NCBI GenBank assembly: GCA_025716815.1
Contig: JAIXMN010000010.1
Coordinates: 124,001-188,000 of the forward strand
Direction of reading: 5' to 3'
Length of the DNA: 64,000 bases
From: Dichotomocladium elegans
Taxonomy: Eukaryota; Mucoromycota; Mucoromycetes; Mucorales; Lichtheimiaceae
Part shown: piece after piece, positions 42,724 through 54,382 of the stretch
Layout of the letters: each line of letters begins with the position of its first letter
Position numbering within the stretch: the stretch's first letter is position 1
Position numbers and translations under genes: made by a program
The notes under the pieces: generated by a model
Databases searched by the model: none
What the model saw: the letters and a program-made list of their open reading frames with translations, nothing else
Told to the model about the DNA's origin: nothing

Positions 42724-43607
42724 ATGGCCACTCCACGAAAAAGACACGCACAAAAGTCCGGCAGAAAGAACACACGGAGGACAGCAGAGAAACGGAAAAG
42801 AGTGACGATCAAGGCACGTGATCAATTGAAATCGCCTGCGATCGCTCTTTTTTTATTCTTACATTGGCTACCATTTTAACAGGGCAACGCCATTATCAAA
42901 GCGAACTGGGACAAGAAACAGACACTTGTTCAAAAGTATGAATAGATGGGGGGCAATTGGAAATCGTTCGACGATTTTTGTCACTATTTAGTACATGCGC
43001 TTATACACGTTGTCCCTCCTTTGCTTTTTTTTTCTTTTGTTTAGTTACAAGCGACTGGGTCTGCTGACAACTTTGAACGGCACTGCAGGCGGACGTGAAA
43101 AGCTTATTCCCGAGAAAAAACCGCAGGAGGATGCGATGGATCAAGATAGCGAGGAACTTCCCGAGTTAAAAGAAGCTGACATAGAGGAGTTGAAAAAGAC
43201 TCTCAAGCCAGGCGAAGGTCTGATCCAACGTGACGACGAGGGCAACGTCATCCGGGTGATTGTTGGCGAAGCCCGAACGCATAACGATATCCTAGATGCC
43301 GAACCAGAGCCCGTGCCGGCCAAAACAGATGTTGTTCGAGGTAAAAAAAAAAAATAATTTGTCCGATTATACATCCGAGACCTGATAAGAGATATGTCCT
43401 ACAGCATTGGAGGCGCAGGCCATGTCGGGTGTGAAGCATGAAAAGTATATGTCCAACTACCAGATAGACTGGATTGAAAAGCTTATTGAAAAGCACGGTG
43501 ATGATTATCGGGCTATGTTCTGGGATAAGGAGCTCAACACGCTGCAGTTAACAGAGGCTCAGCTACGGAAAAAAATCAAGCAATACCTCAAAGAACAGCA
43601 GCAATAG
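42724..43607 (+). CDS. NOP16: Ribosome biogenesis protein Nop16
   Basis: Nop16 is a nucleolar factor in 60S pre-ribosomes. Exons 42724..42813, 42883..42935, 43045..43340 and 43405..43607 give 213 residues. The basic N-terminus (MATPRKRHAQKSGRKNTRR) is followed by the family core NAIIKANWDKKQTLVQNYKRLGL (assembled over two introns), the TLNGTAGG segment and an acidic middle. The C-terminal conserved block is KYMSNYQIDWIEKLIEKHGDDYRAMFWD, ending in a QQQ tail. Intron 1 (42814..42882) needs a GC donor (AAG|GCACGT): the nearby GT at CAC|GTGATC would shift the frame. Introns 2-4 are GT-AG. Confidence 0.92.
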
Positions 43608-43807
43608 AAGATGAAGGAGCTCCGACGGAGTGACATCGGCAACACGCATCCACTCAATGACCTTGCATTATTCAAATGAGAATCCCAAAAGTTTTACATC
43701 TCTTGTTTCAGTCCTAAAAATGTGTAATCGAATAATTAAAGACATTCACGGAAACTTTAGTTGATTCTTTTTTGTTGATCATTTCTAAACAACAAATACG
43801 CCTCATT

Positions 43808-45124
43808 ATGGAGCAAAACTCGGATCCTCTTGATGTTGCTGTCGCGCTTGCCCAGGCCATGGGTCCCTCTTCAAACGAAGTTAGCCATGTCCCTCGGCCG
43901 CCATCATCTTCCGGAGATCTAACGCAGTGCAACAGTCTCATCAAAGATGACCTATGGTCCTCCATCATGTCCTCTAATGCCACAGGCGTCCACAGTCTAG
44001 ATATGGCTTTGTTTCCTCTCGATCAGACACCAATGCAGCAACAGACGCTTCCCGCCACGCCGTCCGAACTCCTGGATCCGCTTGATCCCAATACGTGCTT
44101 ATCTCTTGTGTATCCGGAACAGATGCAGCCAGAGACGTCTTCGGCGGCCAATCTATCGCATTTTGTCGTAGACAAGACATGGCAACATCAACAGCAACAG
44201 TATCACCCTGGCAACACGGACAATGGGGCAGCTTTATCGTCGAACATCGTCTATAACAACCATAGCGCTATGACCTCGAACAATCTCTTTATGCCTCCTA
44301 CTCCACCCGTGGACTCGCCCGGTCACGCCATATCCGGTCTCTCGCAAATGGCAGCATGGCTCGGCCTCGATTTCACACAAATGAATGAAAATTATATGCT
44401 ACCAGAACCCTCTCCTCCCCCGAGCGACACCTTGGCAATGCCCATGTATCATACTCGTGCCAATTCTGCCCCAGGTCTACTGAAGCCCACTGCATCGGCT
44501 GCAAATATCACCACACGGGGGACTCCCGGTACTGATGGTACTGCTGCTACTGCTGCTGGTGGTCGTCGTCGACGGTCGGCCCCTTCATCGAAACCTTGTC
44601 GTCGCCGCACATCTTCTCAGCCTTCTGTGGCATCCGTCGTATCACTTTCGTCGCATGAACCTGTTGCCCACACCATCAATGGCATTGAACACATCACCTT
44701 CCTATACTCCCATGACCGGTTAGTCAAGGAATACACTGTGCGCACAGATGCCGACAGTGTCAACCTTGATGATATTCCGCTCGAATTCCGGATGGTCAAC
44801 GCTGTATGTTTTTTACATTTTTGCGAATTGTTTAGGTGATCATGACTCAATTTTTTTTTGTGGTCCAACTAGATTTATCCACGCGCAAATGTTGAAAGAG
44901 AAGAGTACGATGGTAACCGATGGAACTACGAAACAAGCTGCAACACACTGGGTTGGAAGCTCTGCTGGCTCAACCAAGAACAGCTCTGTGGTAGGCGCGG
45001 TTTGATTCAGCGCGCAGTGGACTCCTACAGAAACCGCCATGCGCACATGCGATCACGCCGTGTGACCCGGCAAGAAAAGGTGGCCAATGGTACTCTACGT
45101 AGAAGGCGCGCTAAACGCGTCTAA
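43808..45124 (+). CDS. Fungal DUF8032-type regulatory protein
   Basis: Exons 43808..44803 and 44873..45124 (intron GTATGT...ACTAG) give 415 residues. The first ~290 residues are low-complexity (Ser/Pro/Gln/Ala/Thr) with an amphipathic start (DPLDVAVALAQAMG). A basic patch follows (GGRRRRSAPSSKPCRRRTSS). The C-terminal ~120 residues form the conserved fungal domain: GIEHITFLYSHDRLVKEYTVRTD, then IYPRANVEREEYDGNRWNYE, CNTLGWKLCWLN and GRRGLIQRAVDSYRNRH. I know this domain from fungal proteins presumed to be transcriptional regulators, but its biochemical role is not established. The start at 43808 is chosen because it is the first ATG giving this frame. Confidence 0.7.
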
Positions 45125-45407
45125 CGTTCCCTTTTTGTAACATAATGCAGTTTTTTGTTGTTTCTATTTACCTAACAGATACTTACTATTTCTTCATCCT
45201 ATCCTACTCTCTCTCTCTCATATATATTCTCTCAACATGAATGCTAGTAAAAGAAACATATCTGTATAAAATATTGTAAAGCATGCATTCCATATTCTCG
45301 GCTACGTCAAAAGACGTTCGGATGAATCCACCTCATTATCCAAAGCAATAAAAACTCCGGCTCAGTCAGTTTGCTTTATTTTTATTCTTTTATATTCGAC
45401 ATTATAA

Positions 45408-47687
45408 ATGCAGACCGATGAATGGATCGCGGCAGTGACGAACGAGATTGGCGGCTGCCGTGACCTCATTAAGGACATTTTAGACGAAATCAACATTGCT
45501 AAATCACCTCCGCTGCGCCAATCGCTCTTGCCACGATCGAAAGGTATCGTGCTGCACGGCAAACCCGGAACAGGGAAAACGGCCTTAGCTCTTGCAATCG
45601 CCAGCAAGTATCCGCGTTTCTCCTTTTTGGAAATAAAACGGGAAAGAAATAACGCTCGTGGTGAACTTAGAATACTCAGGACTGCCTTATCACGTCCTCA
45701 ACAGTCCTGACATATTCCAAAGCGGTTAGAAAACAGCATTTAATTTTGTTTGTTTGTGTGTGTGTGTGTGTGTATGGCCGTTTGCAAGATAACGATGCTA
45801 AAGAATGATCTACAGAACAAGGTGCTAGTGAAAGACGTCTTTTGAGCTTTTTCCAGCAGTCCCATGGAAGCATTGTGATTTTAGACGAGATGGACATGAT
45901 CGCTGGTCGCGAAGCAAGCGTCGCATCCGTCCTGCGCTCTGTCCTTGATAGCAACGCTGATTTTCTCTACCTGATTGGTAAGAAAAAAAAATATGAATGA
46001 AACCAAACGCTGATCAGCTCTTTAGGGTTAACAAGCCGACTTCATGCAGTAGACAAAACTTTTCTGCGGTCGGGTCGATTGGATCACGTTCGTGAACTTG
46101 TCGTTAAAACACCAAGCGCGCGCCGAGAAATCCTAGAAATAATGACACGAAGTATGTAGCTCAACCAATTTGCATGTATGGAAAAGGGTAAAACTAATGC
46201 TGTGTGACTTAGATTTGCCGCTTGGATCAGACCGAGACAGGGTGCTTCATTATGTCGCCCAGGTGACGCATGGCTTCGTCCCGAGCGATCTCCATAATCT
46301 CTGCACCCAAGTTGTTCTAAAGCTCATCCAGGAAAGTGCAACTGTAGCCGGTATAGGACACTTTGAGTACGCACTTGGTCATGTCCGGCCTTCAACACTG
46401 AATGAGTACAAGGTGCCGCAGGTCCGCTTTTCTGAACTATTCGGTCTTGATGCCACGATTCAAGAACTCAAGGTAATACTCGTATCTCTTCTACAGAGGA
46501 CCGAGGCATAAAAAGGGCGAGATGCTCAATTTCTTTTGCAGTCATCTGTGATCCATCCATTCCATCACCCTGAACAATACATGGGTTTGGGAATTACACC
46601 CCCACGTGGTATTTTAGTGCACGGCCCACCCGGCGTAGGAAAAACAATGCTCTGCAGGGCGTTGGCATTTGAGGCCGGCGTTAACTTCATGTTTGTGGAG
46701 GTAAAAAGCGCGTATGTCTATCTTCTGTGTCAGCCTATGACTCAAATGTTGCGAGAGATTCCGCTAGAGTTCCCAAATCCGATCCAAGATTGTTGGTGAA
46801 TCAGAAAGCAACCTCGCTCGACTGTTTGCGCAAGCAAGATCAAATGCGCCCTGCATTCTGTTTATTGATCAGGTTTGGATATGATTTACTAGAAAAAAAG
46901 AAACGAAGGCTCCTGCAAACGAACCAAAAAAAAATCCTCTTTTTCCTGAGTATAGATTGATATGTTGTTACCAAGGCGAGGCACAAGCTCGAGCTCTGAG
47001 AACACAAGTGATCGCATTGTGACCAGTTTCTTGACAGGTTGGGATGGACCCACAAAACTATTTGGTGTATCGTTCTAATTCCACAAATGACATGCAGCCA
47101 TGGACGGGCTTCTGACCAAGACGAACATGGATGCAGCGCATATTGATGTCCTTGTAGTAGGAGGCAAGTCATATAAGCATAGCCTGCTTCATCTTTTGGC
47201 AGGATTTGACAGTTTTCTCTATTTCTCTCTTTTTAGCCACAAACCGCATTGAGGCAATGGATCCAGCTGTATTACGGCCAGGCCGTTTTGATGAACACAT
47301 CCATGTGCCTATTCCTGAAAGCGAGGTAATATTATTAAGACCTATATACCCGGGATGAACAAACGAGTTCTGAAGAAAGTGTGGGGGGGGGCGGCCGGCT
47401 ATTTTTGAACTTAGCAACGATTGCAAATTATTGACGGTCTGTGTACGAAAATGCCTACGGTGCTGAGCGAACAGGAGCGGCTTGAACTATCTAAAATGAC
47501 AGAGGAGTGGACAGGTAAAAGGAAAATAGGAACTGCAAGTCCCCAACGTGGGGTTAGATGTTCGAGAAAAGCAGCTGACAATACCCGTTCCTTTTCTTGG
47601 AAATGAATGTGTATAGGTGCCGACCTAGATAACCTCTTCAGAGAAGCTGCATTAGCAAGCCTTCGCGAAAATGTTCATAGTGACAAG
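45408..47687 (+). CDS. Type II AAA ATPase (AFG2/SPATA5L1-like), 3' end unresolved
   Basis: This protein has two AAA domains and is related to Cdc48-type ATPases. AFG2/SPATA5L1 proteins work in pre-60S ribosome maturation. Exons are 45408..45603, 45680..45724, 45816..45977, 46026..46151, 46213..46472, 46542..46700, 46768..46872, 46956..47037, 47098..47163, 47237..47325, 47415..47514 and 47617..47687. D1 has Walker [10 protein letters not shown] and Walker [11 protein letters not shown]2 has Walker [10 protein letters not shown], sensor/arginine region [20 protein letters not shown] and [17 protein letters not shown]2 Walker B reads ILFIDQID, with Q where E normally activates water. Two introns use GC donors (45604..45679 and 47164..47236). 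After 47687 the frame either reads on to a stop at 47795 or splices to a short exon I could not place. Confidence 0.8.
45750..45774. repeat. (GT)n microsatellite inside intron 2 of the AAA ATPase gene
   Basis: A run of GT dinucleotides lies within the intron between the exons ending at 45724 and starting at 45816. Likely length-variable. Confidence 0.8.
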
Positions 47688-47795
47688 GTAACGTGTGTTT
47701 CTCCGCTATTACCACCGCCTCTGTTTCTTCACATTCACATATTGTTATTTCGCAAACGAGTAGATTACCTTTACACATATCCAAAAGGTTATTAA

Positions 47796-48520
47796 AGACA
47801 AACGATAAGCACCAAGAAATACATAAATGAAAATATGTTATTCAGGAGACGGCGGTTTTTTTTTAATTTTTTTTCTAACTGTCCCTAATTGAGTGACATA
47901 AGGCATCTGGTATAAACGAGTACCATGTGCTCCCCTCTCGTTATCGCGATACTCTTGGTTCTCAAGCAGATCACCGTAACTATTTATTTTATAAACACTG
48001 CAGTGTGCCTTGCGAAGAATAAGCAGCTTATGTTTCCTCTTGTTGTCCAGCGAAGGTTTTGTCTTGATTGTGGGGAGGGGATTGAGGAAGCATCGCGAAT
48101 AAACGTTCTTTCTGACAAGCCAAAGGCATCATATATGGAAGACCGGAGCAAACACAGAGGAGGGTTCCCCCACTGGGGAAGGTCAGTTTGAGTGGAATGA
48201 ACACTCTCCTTTGTTCTGTCCCGTACGTTACAAACGTACATTCGTATGATCAGCTTTGTTGAGAAAATCCACTACTTTCAAGCCTCGCAATTTATCACCC
48301 ATTAGATGTTTTAAACGCTGTCTACGGAAACCTTTTTATTTACGCTGGAATAACACGATTGCCTTCCAACCTATTGTTTGCTCTGATACGACACTGTTTT
48401 CATTAGGTTTCCCGTAGCCCATGTGTGTGTGTGTGTGTCTGTATGTGAGATATATACACAAAAGCAATGGGGATTCTCTCCTATATGCTAATTCTCGCTC
48501 TACACTGATATATCTATCAG
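47796..48520. other. Intergenic, convergent 3' flanks
   Basis: This region should hold the end of the AAA ATPase gene and the 3' UTR of the VAP gene. A (GT)n run lies at about 48424-48438. No clear exon could be assigned. Confidence 0.4.
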
Positions 48521-49629
48521 TTACTTGTGGAGCGCGAAAAGCAAACACCCCAAGGCGAATGCAATCACTGCAACGAGTACAATCTCTCTGATGGAATACC
48601 CGGTTTGTTGTACATGTATCTTTTTGACTGGGGTACGCATCTGAGGTTGTGTAGCAACAGTGTCTTTGACCCAAGCCTCAGTTCCCTCTTCTCTCCTTTC
48701 ACGATCCACCTCGGGATCTCGATGCCGGAGTTCCGAGATATCCTGCCTATATGAGTCGAGCATCCTTTGGATCTCAGCGAGTTGATGACTAGTCTCGGCG
48801 ATTACGCTAGAAGATGGAGGTGCTTCGTCGGGTGAGGGTGACTGTTGTGGTTTGTGGTGGACAGTGGTAGACTGGGAAATAGCATAGTTCGGCGGTTGTG
48901 GTGGTGGTGTTGTTGCCTGTTGCACCGGAGTTGCTGGTGGTGGTTGTGGTGGTGACTGCACATATGAACACCTGATCTTATTCCTGGAGATCCGTCCTTT
49001 CTCAGTCTTCTCTATGGTGGACCACTATAAGATAGCGCATTCCCCCCCCACACGCCAGATACGTTATTTAAAGGGCACATTATAATGCGCGTGTGCATAG
49101 ATCAAATATACCATTTTAAGAAGGTCCTCTGGCAAAGGTGGTTTCTCTGAACCGCAAGGTATGCTTAGGATTAGGAATTTGTCATCAAACTGCGTGTCGA
49201 GTGCTGGCTCCTCCTTCATTGGTTGGCGGAACACTTGAAAAGAATGTGAGTTTCATCGATAAAGCAGACTCGCGTTCATATGAGGGGTGGGGAGGGCCGA
49301 AGCAGACCACCTTTCCCTCGTGCACGCACCCACGACTACCCCCCACCTCTCCCAACGATAAATTACATTTGACTTTCGCTGTGCTTAGAGGCTTAATGTA
49401 GCCGACGTTAGGTCGAACCCAGAAGTATTTAGGTGAGGTTGTTTTGACTTTAAAAAGCAAAGGTTGTTTGTCGACATTTTCGAGGCTGATTTCCTGCTCG
49501 ATCAGTCGTGTCAGTGGTCCTATATAATAGTCACGCATTAGCTTTGTCTGGCTGATATAATTGCTCTTTGATGCATAGGAACTCACTCTCAAAATGTACG
49601 AAATCGGAAGGGTATATCCGAAGCGACAT
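48521..49629 (-). CDS. VAP/Scs2-type MSP-domain tail-anchored ER protein
   Basis: VAP proteins sit in the ER membrane and bind FFAT motifs of lipid-transfer proteins at membrane contact sites. Exons 49629..49587, 49519..49367, 49233..49112 and 48955..48521 give 250 residues. The MSP domain covers ~1-105: MSLRIYPSDFVHFERPLT, LENVDKQPLLFKVKTTSPKYFWVRPNVGYI (the K-T-T-x-P-x-x-x-x-V-R-P-N FFAT-binding core), and DTQFDDKFLI. A Pro/Gln-rich linker and a short coiled coil (LAEIQRMLDSYRQDISELRHRD) follow. The C-terminal anchor is IREIVLVAVIAFALGCLLFALHK. All introns are GT-AG. Confidence 0.9.
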
Positions 49630-50179
49630 TGCGAGTAAGCTAAAAGGTTGGTTGGGAGAGACGAAAGTAAAGTAGCGGGGATTATTTTTTATTCCATCAA
49701 AAATAAATATATGGCGTGGTCCTTAGGCACTACACTCTTGCTCAATTAAGCTTAGGGTGTGGGCTTCCTTTTTTTTTTACAAGAAAAAAAACATATTCAT
49801 TTGTGCTCGTATCGAAAGCGTTGCAGCTGCTGGCTATGGAGCCGCAGTCGACTGATGCTACACTTGAGGAGGGGGGGGAGAGTCTCATTCAGTCCAGACA
49901 AGTCAGGAAAGTCCCATCATTCAGCTTTTGAGCGTTGGCAGTAGCCTTCTGTTGTGACTTTAGCCTAGCTGTTGAAGATGGGGTGTACCATTGCTTCGAA
50001 AGTTCACAAGTCGGTCAAAGATCCAAGTGATACACAGGATTTGGACCTAGAACGATGATGTCTGACAAGAACAGTGAGCCAAAACCAATGCATAAACTCT
50101 TCCGAGTAGTCCAATCAAAGCGAACCGGTACGCAGATACCCGCCTTTTTTGCTTGAAGCAGATAATCATTATGCTCTAT
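49630..50179. other. Intergenic, tandem minus-strand genes
   Basis: 550 bp between the ferrochelatase stop and the VAP start. No coding signal; poly-T and poly-A tracts lie at 49.77-49.79 kb. Confidence 0.4.
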
Positions 50180-51628
50180 TTATTTCTGTTCACGTTCCTT
50201 CGATGCAAAGAACTCGCGCGTAATACAGCAACTATCGAAATCACAAGAAGGGCAACGTGTGTACCATTGTTTGGACACCATCTGGTTAGATTCCATATGT
50301 TCTTTGACAATGTCCGCCATAGCGCGGACAAAGGTCGGGTCGTCATTGAGAGATTCAGTACGCTTATATCCAGTAACGCCTGCCTCTTCTGCCTCCTTGC
50401 CGTATTCCAAATCCAACTCATAGAGTGTTTCGATATGGTCGGAGGTAAATGCGATGGGCACGACTAGTAGGTTCTTTTTGCCTGCTTTGCCGTAACCTTT
50501 GATAGCATCGGCTGTTTGAGGACCTAACCATGGTTGAGGACCAACCTGGGACTGCCACACCAGACGGAAGGGGTTCTTATACTTGAGGCGTTCCATCACC
50601 TTGTGCACAGTATAGCCGACTTCGCCCGGATAAGTGTCACCCCGGTTTACGACCGACATAGGCAGGGAATGCGCGGAAAAGAGGATGATGGCGTCGTCGC
50701 GTTCTTCGGGTGGATATTCTTTGAGCTTGGCTTCAATGCGGCCTGAGACAGCCTAAAAAACATAGACACGGATGTTATTGATCCGTTCCTCAGCCATGGT
50801 ACCTCCCATAAGACTACCTCAATGAAGCCAGGGTGTTCGGGCCATCGATCGATAATGCTCCACTTTATATCCTCCATTCCTGCGCGAACAATTCCTCTGT
50901 ATAACTCATTAAGACTGCTGCCCGTGGTCGAACATGAATATTGCGGATACTGCGTAAATACCACGGCCCGCTTAACGCCGTCTTTCTTCATTTCTGCAAG
51001 GGCGTCATCGGTCGATGGATGGACGTATCGAAACGCAGTATAATGCTTGTGGGGTGCTTTAATCCATATATCCATGGCCATCGGTTATCATTAGAGAGCA
51101 AAGGTTTGATTTGATTGCATTACGTCGGGTTTACCTGTCTCCGGAGAAATCTCATCAAGGATTTTTTCCATAGCGTTGCCTTGCTTGCGAGTCCAAGACA
51201 AGATGGGTGAGCCACCCCCAATTTCTGCGTATTGGTCCTGAATACTAGGCGTCCGTCGTTTCGCGATCCACTTCGCCAGGTGTTTCTGCACGGGCAGTTT
51301 CATTATATCCCGATCGGTAAACAGATTTAGCAGGAAATCGTGAACATCCTCCAATGTCTCTGGACCGCCCATGTTAGTCAGCAGTACAGCCGTCGGCCTA
51401 TTCGCAAGGAGATAAGAAAATATAAACCGGGATTGACAAGCGCACACAAAGGTGGGAATCGCCTGTGGGTTTGATTAGCTGACACTTGCGGCTTCTTTGC
51501 TTGACTGTAGTTCCGGAGTGACACACGAGCTAGGGGCAAAAACGGTCGAACTAAAGACACATATTAATATACCAATCGATATTTATTGTTTCGGGTAGAT
51601 ATTTGCCTACTGCATATTGGGCAAGCAT
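50180..51628 (-). CDS. HEM15: Ferrochelatase, mitochondrial, with [2Fe-2S] ligand cysteines
   Basis: This enzyme inserts Fe2+ into protoporphyrin IX, the last step of haem synthesis, at the mitochondrial inner membrane. Exons are 51628..51607 (tentative), 51550..51490, 51397..51135, 51056..50818 and 50752..50180, giving 385 residues. The basic, Ser/Leu-rich N-terminus ([20 protein letters not shown]) fits a presequence. Core motifs are [57 protein letters not shown] (catalytic His) and [26 protein letters not shown] holds the metal-site His/Glu. The C-terminal CPSCDFDSC resembles the Fe-S cluster ligands of animal and S. pombe enzymes, absent in S. cerevisiae. The 51489..51398 intron has a GC donor (CC|GCAAGT); the first intron may too. 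Confidence 0.92.
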
Positions 51629-53465
51629 GTCGTAAGACGTTCAATAAAAGAGGGAAAGGAAAAGAGGGTTAAAAAAAAAGAAAGACAATGGGAGGGGTCT
51701 TCAACCAAAAAAATGTAGACGCGTTCCTCCTCTGGGGTGACCGCAGTTTAAATGAGCATATTGACGTGAATTTCGAGGCAAAATCAACGACTTCTTGCGA
51801 TCATTTCCTCCACTAGAACCAGCATCCTGTAAATAAGATTCCTGATCAACATGATAGAGAGCGGGAACATGCGTCATATTGAATCTGAGGACACTGTGGT
51901 GAATGATCCGTTCAATGCACCGATTGACAAAAGCACATCGAGGACGGCTGTGGTTGGGTAAACAACGGAGACGCTTTTATTCACACCATGCACGCGTACC
52001 ACGTCAAATGACTATTCTTCGAACAGGATCTGAATTATAGAGTTATAATACCTTAAAAGAATACGTCAGAACACTCTCAATCGCATTTGTAGGGAAGAGA
52101 CACCGATGAACAGCAGGACTGGTCGGAGAATGTGATGTGATCATCCGAATCGATCGATCGATCGTCTCCGGGTAGCTGATGGAACGATCGCTTCGAGAGT
52201 CCCGGGTCCCAAGATACCAAAAAAAAACAGTACTCTACGATTTCTGAAGAGCAGATGAAATCTGGGGTTGTTCTCGGCTTGTCGACAGGAGTATTAAAGT
52301 AAAGGTGGAGCTAACTTTGAATGGACCAACCTAAGTACTGAAGTCCTTCTTGGTCCATCAAAGAAACAAAACGCACGGGTTACTGTAGTCTAGAGCTGTA
52401 AACAAAAAAAAAGAGTCTGGTCGCTATCTCAGATCCCTTGAGATGTGTATGATAGAAGTGCGGACATACGAAGGACCATTGCTTGGCGATCTACTTCGAA
52501 GATCGACGTGATCTCTGAGTATCTGCACTAATGTTTCTTTGGACACTAGAACTAAATTTGCGTGCTATGATGTGTGAGCTATTCTCTTGTATCTGTCCAG
52601 ACGCGGATCCCAAATAAAAAGAACAGCTTTTCTTTGCTTGCAAACAATACAGTGCAAGCAGCAGCTATTCACTGTCCTTCCGAAAAAGGGGGTGAGAAAC
52701 AGAACGGGGAACCCGAAGCGGCAAATACACCAATACGACCAGCGTCCCTCCCCCCTGATGTTCTTTTTCTTTATGCTTTACTTTGTCGTGGCAGGACAGT
52801 CCATTCGAAAGATCTTTGCTTCTATGGGCACAATATAACATGCACACATTGGAGGCGTTCACCTAATGATGCTCAATAGGGTGAAGTAAATGCAAGACGG
52901 GATGCTTGTTCGCTCAGCATATGCATGTATGTAGATGATACACTTGTCCTTCCGGACCTTGCCATCGCAAAGGTAAACGCTTTTGGGTTTATTATACGGT
53001 AGCCTTTCAGTGTTTGGAGGATACAATAATGACCGTGTCATGCATCTCTTTTTGTGTATCGAGTTATAGACCGGGTATCTGTCCCCTTTTTGCTCGACAT
53101 AAACATCATGTAATGATCGACTTCATAGAATCCACGCCCAGACATAAACTAGCTGCATGCGTACAGCAACATCATGTACGAAACGAAACTCAACGGAACT
53201 AATATTGTCGTATACCCTACAGCATGAGCTGTAACAAGTGTTTGCGTAGGGGTGCGCCTTTTACAAGCACTTTTCCTGTTACAGTGATACACTATGTTCT
53301 GGCTTGAAAGAAGGAGTCTAGCTTTTTTTATTTTCTTTTGGGGGTTGTTGGGATGTCGAGGCAAGGAGTGGAGCATCGTTTTGAGCTTTTTTTTTTTTTT
53401 GCTTCGATATCTTTTTCTCTCTCTATCTCTTTCTTTCTTTTTTCTCTGATCTTCGCCCCATCTTC
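51629..53465. other. 1.8-kb gene-poor region
   Basis: This is the promoter side of ferrochelatase and the 5' side of the small unknown gene. A GATC tandem run lies at about 52151-52165. A long pyrimidine-rich tract (T12, then CTCTCTATCTCTTTC) at 53.38-53.45 kb precedes the next ATG. No supported gene. Confidence 0.4.
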
Positions 53466-53918
53466 ATGTTTCATACCAGCTTTTTTTCCCGTCGCCTTCG
53501 CCAAAAATCAGAGGAAATCATCCCAAAACGGATATCACGCTTCTTCCACACCCATAACACAAACAACGTCCATGTTCACTTTTCAGACAAGCTTGAGGTG
53601 CCTACGACCCCAACTTCCAGTGACTGGTGTTATGCTTCCGTTCAGCACGTGACCACGGACGACATGATGCTCATCCGCAAGGATAGCGCCCTCGTTGACT
53701 CGGATCTGTCAACGTGTGGTGCAAGTAACACAACTATGGATGACGATGCCTTGATGTATGACGAAGACATGACGGGGGAGGACCAGCAGCATCAGCAGCA
53801 GCAGCAGCAGCGGCAGCAACACAAGTACTGCATGCAGCTGGCAAATCATGTCCGCATAGTGCTCGGTAATGCGTTCATAGAAGCCGATGAGCAGTTGGAA
53901 AAAGAACATCTCCTTTGA
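53466..53918 (+). CDS. Hypothetical 150-aa protein with poly-Gln tract
   Basis: Single-exon frame with ATG at 53466 (MFHTSFFSRRLRQKSEE). I do not recognise a family. The N-terminus is basic, followed by NVHVHFSDKLEVPTTPTSSDW, a pattern (V-x-F-S-x-x-x-x-V...T-P) seen in several fungal regulatory or phosphatase-docking proteins. An acidic stretch with DMTGEDQQHQQQQQQRQQ comes next, and a helical C-terminus (QLANHVRIVLGNAFIEADEQLEKEHLL) ends it. A strong pyrimidine-rich leader directly upstream supports expression. No membrane segment. Codon 3-periodicity in the CAG tract suggests repeat-length polymorphism. Confidence 0.5.
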   Translation: MFHTSFFSRRLRQKSEEIIPKRISRFFHTHNTNNVHVHFSDKLEVPTTPTSSDWCYASVQHVTTDDMMLIRKDSALVDSDLSTCGASNTTMDDDALMYDEDMTGEDQQHQQQQQQRQQHKYCMQLANHVRIVLGNAFIEADEQLEKEHLL

Positions 53919-54382
53919 ATTCATCACTGCCATACAGTTATATCATCCTTACGTATTATCACTCTCCCCTCCCCCTTATACACACATACTCATAATGCAT
54001 CTGCTACCTTTATCCGTGTAAATCCTATAGACATAGTACTCCACCAAAAATTATGCCTTTATACAGACAATGGACTTTTATCGTGCTATGGGTCGCTCAC
54101 TGTGCATAGAAAGACACTGCGCCGTTAGAAATACAAGTCTTTCTGATTTAAATACACACATATACATATATTTTTGTTTATTGTCTTCATTCTGATTAGT
54201 GAGTTCAGTCTCTATGAATCGCATTTTTGTATACACATAACGGCCCCTCTTCTAGAGTCAGTCATGACGTATACACGTCGCCGGCGGTCGGAGGGGTGTC
54301 TTCAGGGAATGGTGGGGGAGAAGAGGTCTAGTACATCATGTCAGTCATTCCAATTCGCTGCATTATTGTAGCCGTCAATATT
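53919..54382. other. Intergenic between convergent genes
   Basis: 460 bp, AT-rich with TATACATATATTT at about 54.16 kb. No coding signal; 3' flanks of both neighbours. Confidence 0.5.

Noticed and set aside
47984..48241. Overlapping ~85-codon frames on both strands in the region after the AAA ATPase
   Set aside because: Neither continues the AAA C-terminus nor shows splice consensus; I could not assign the last exon here.
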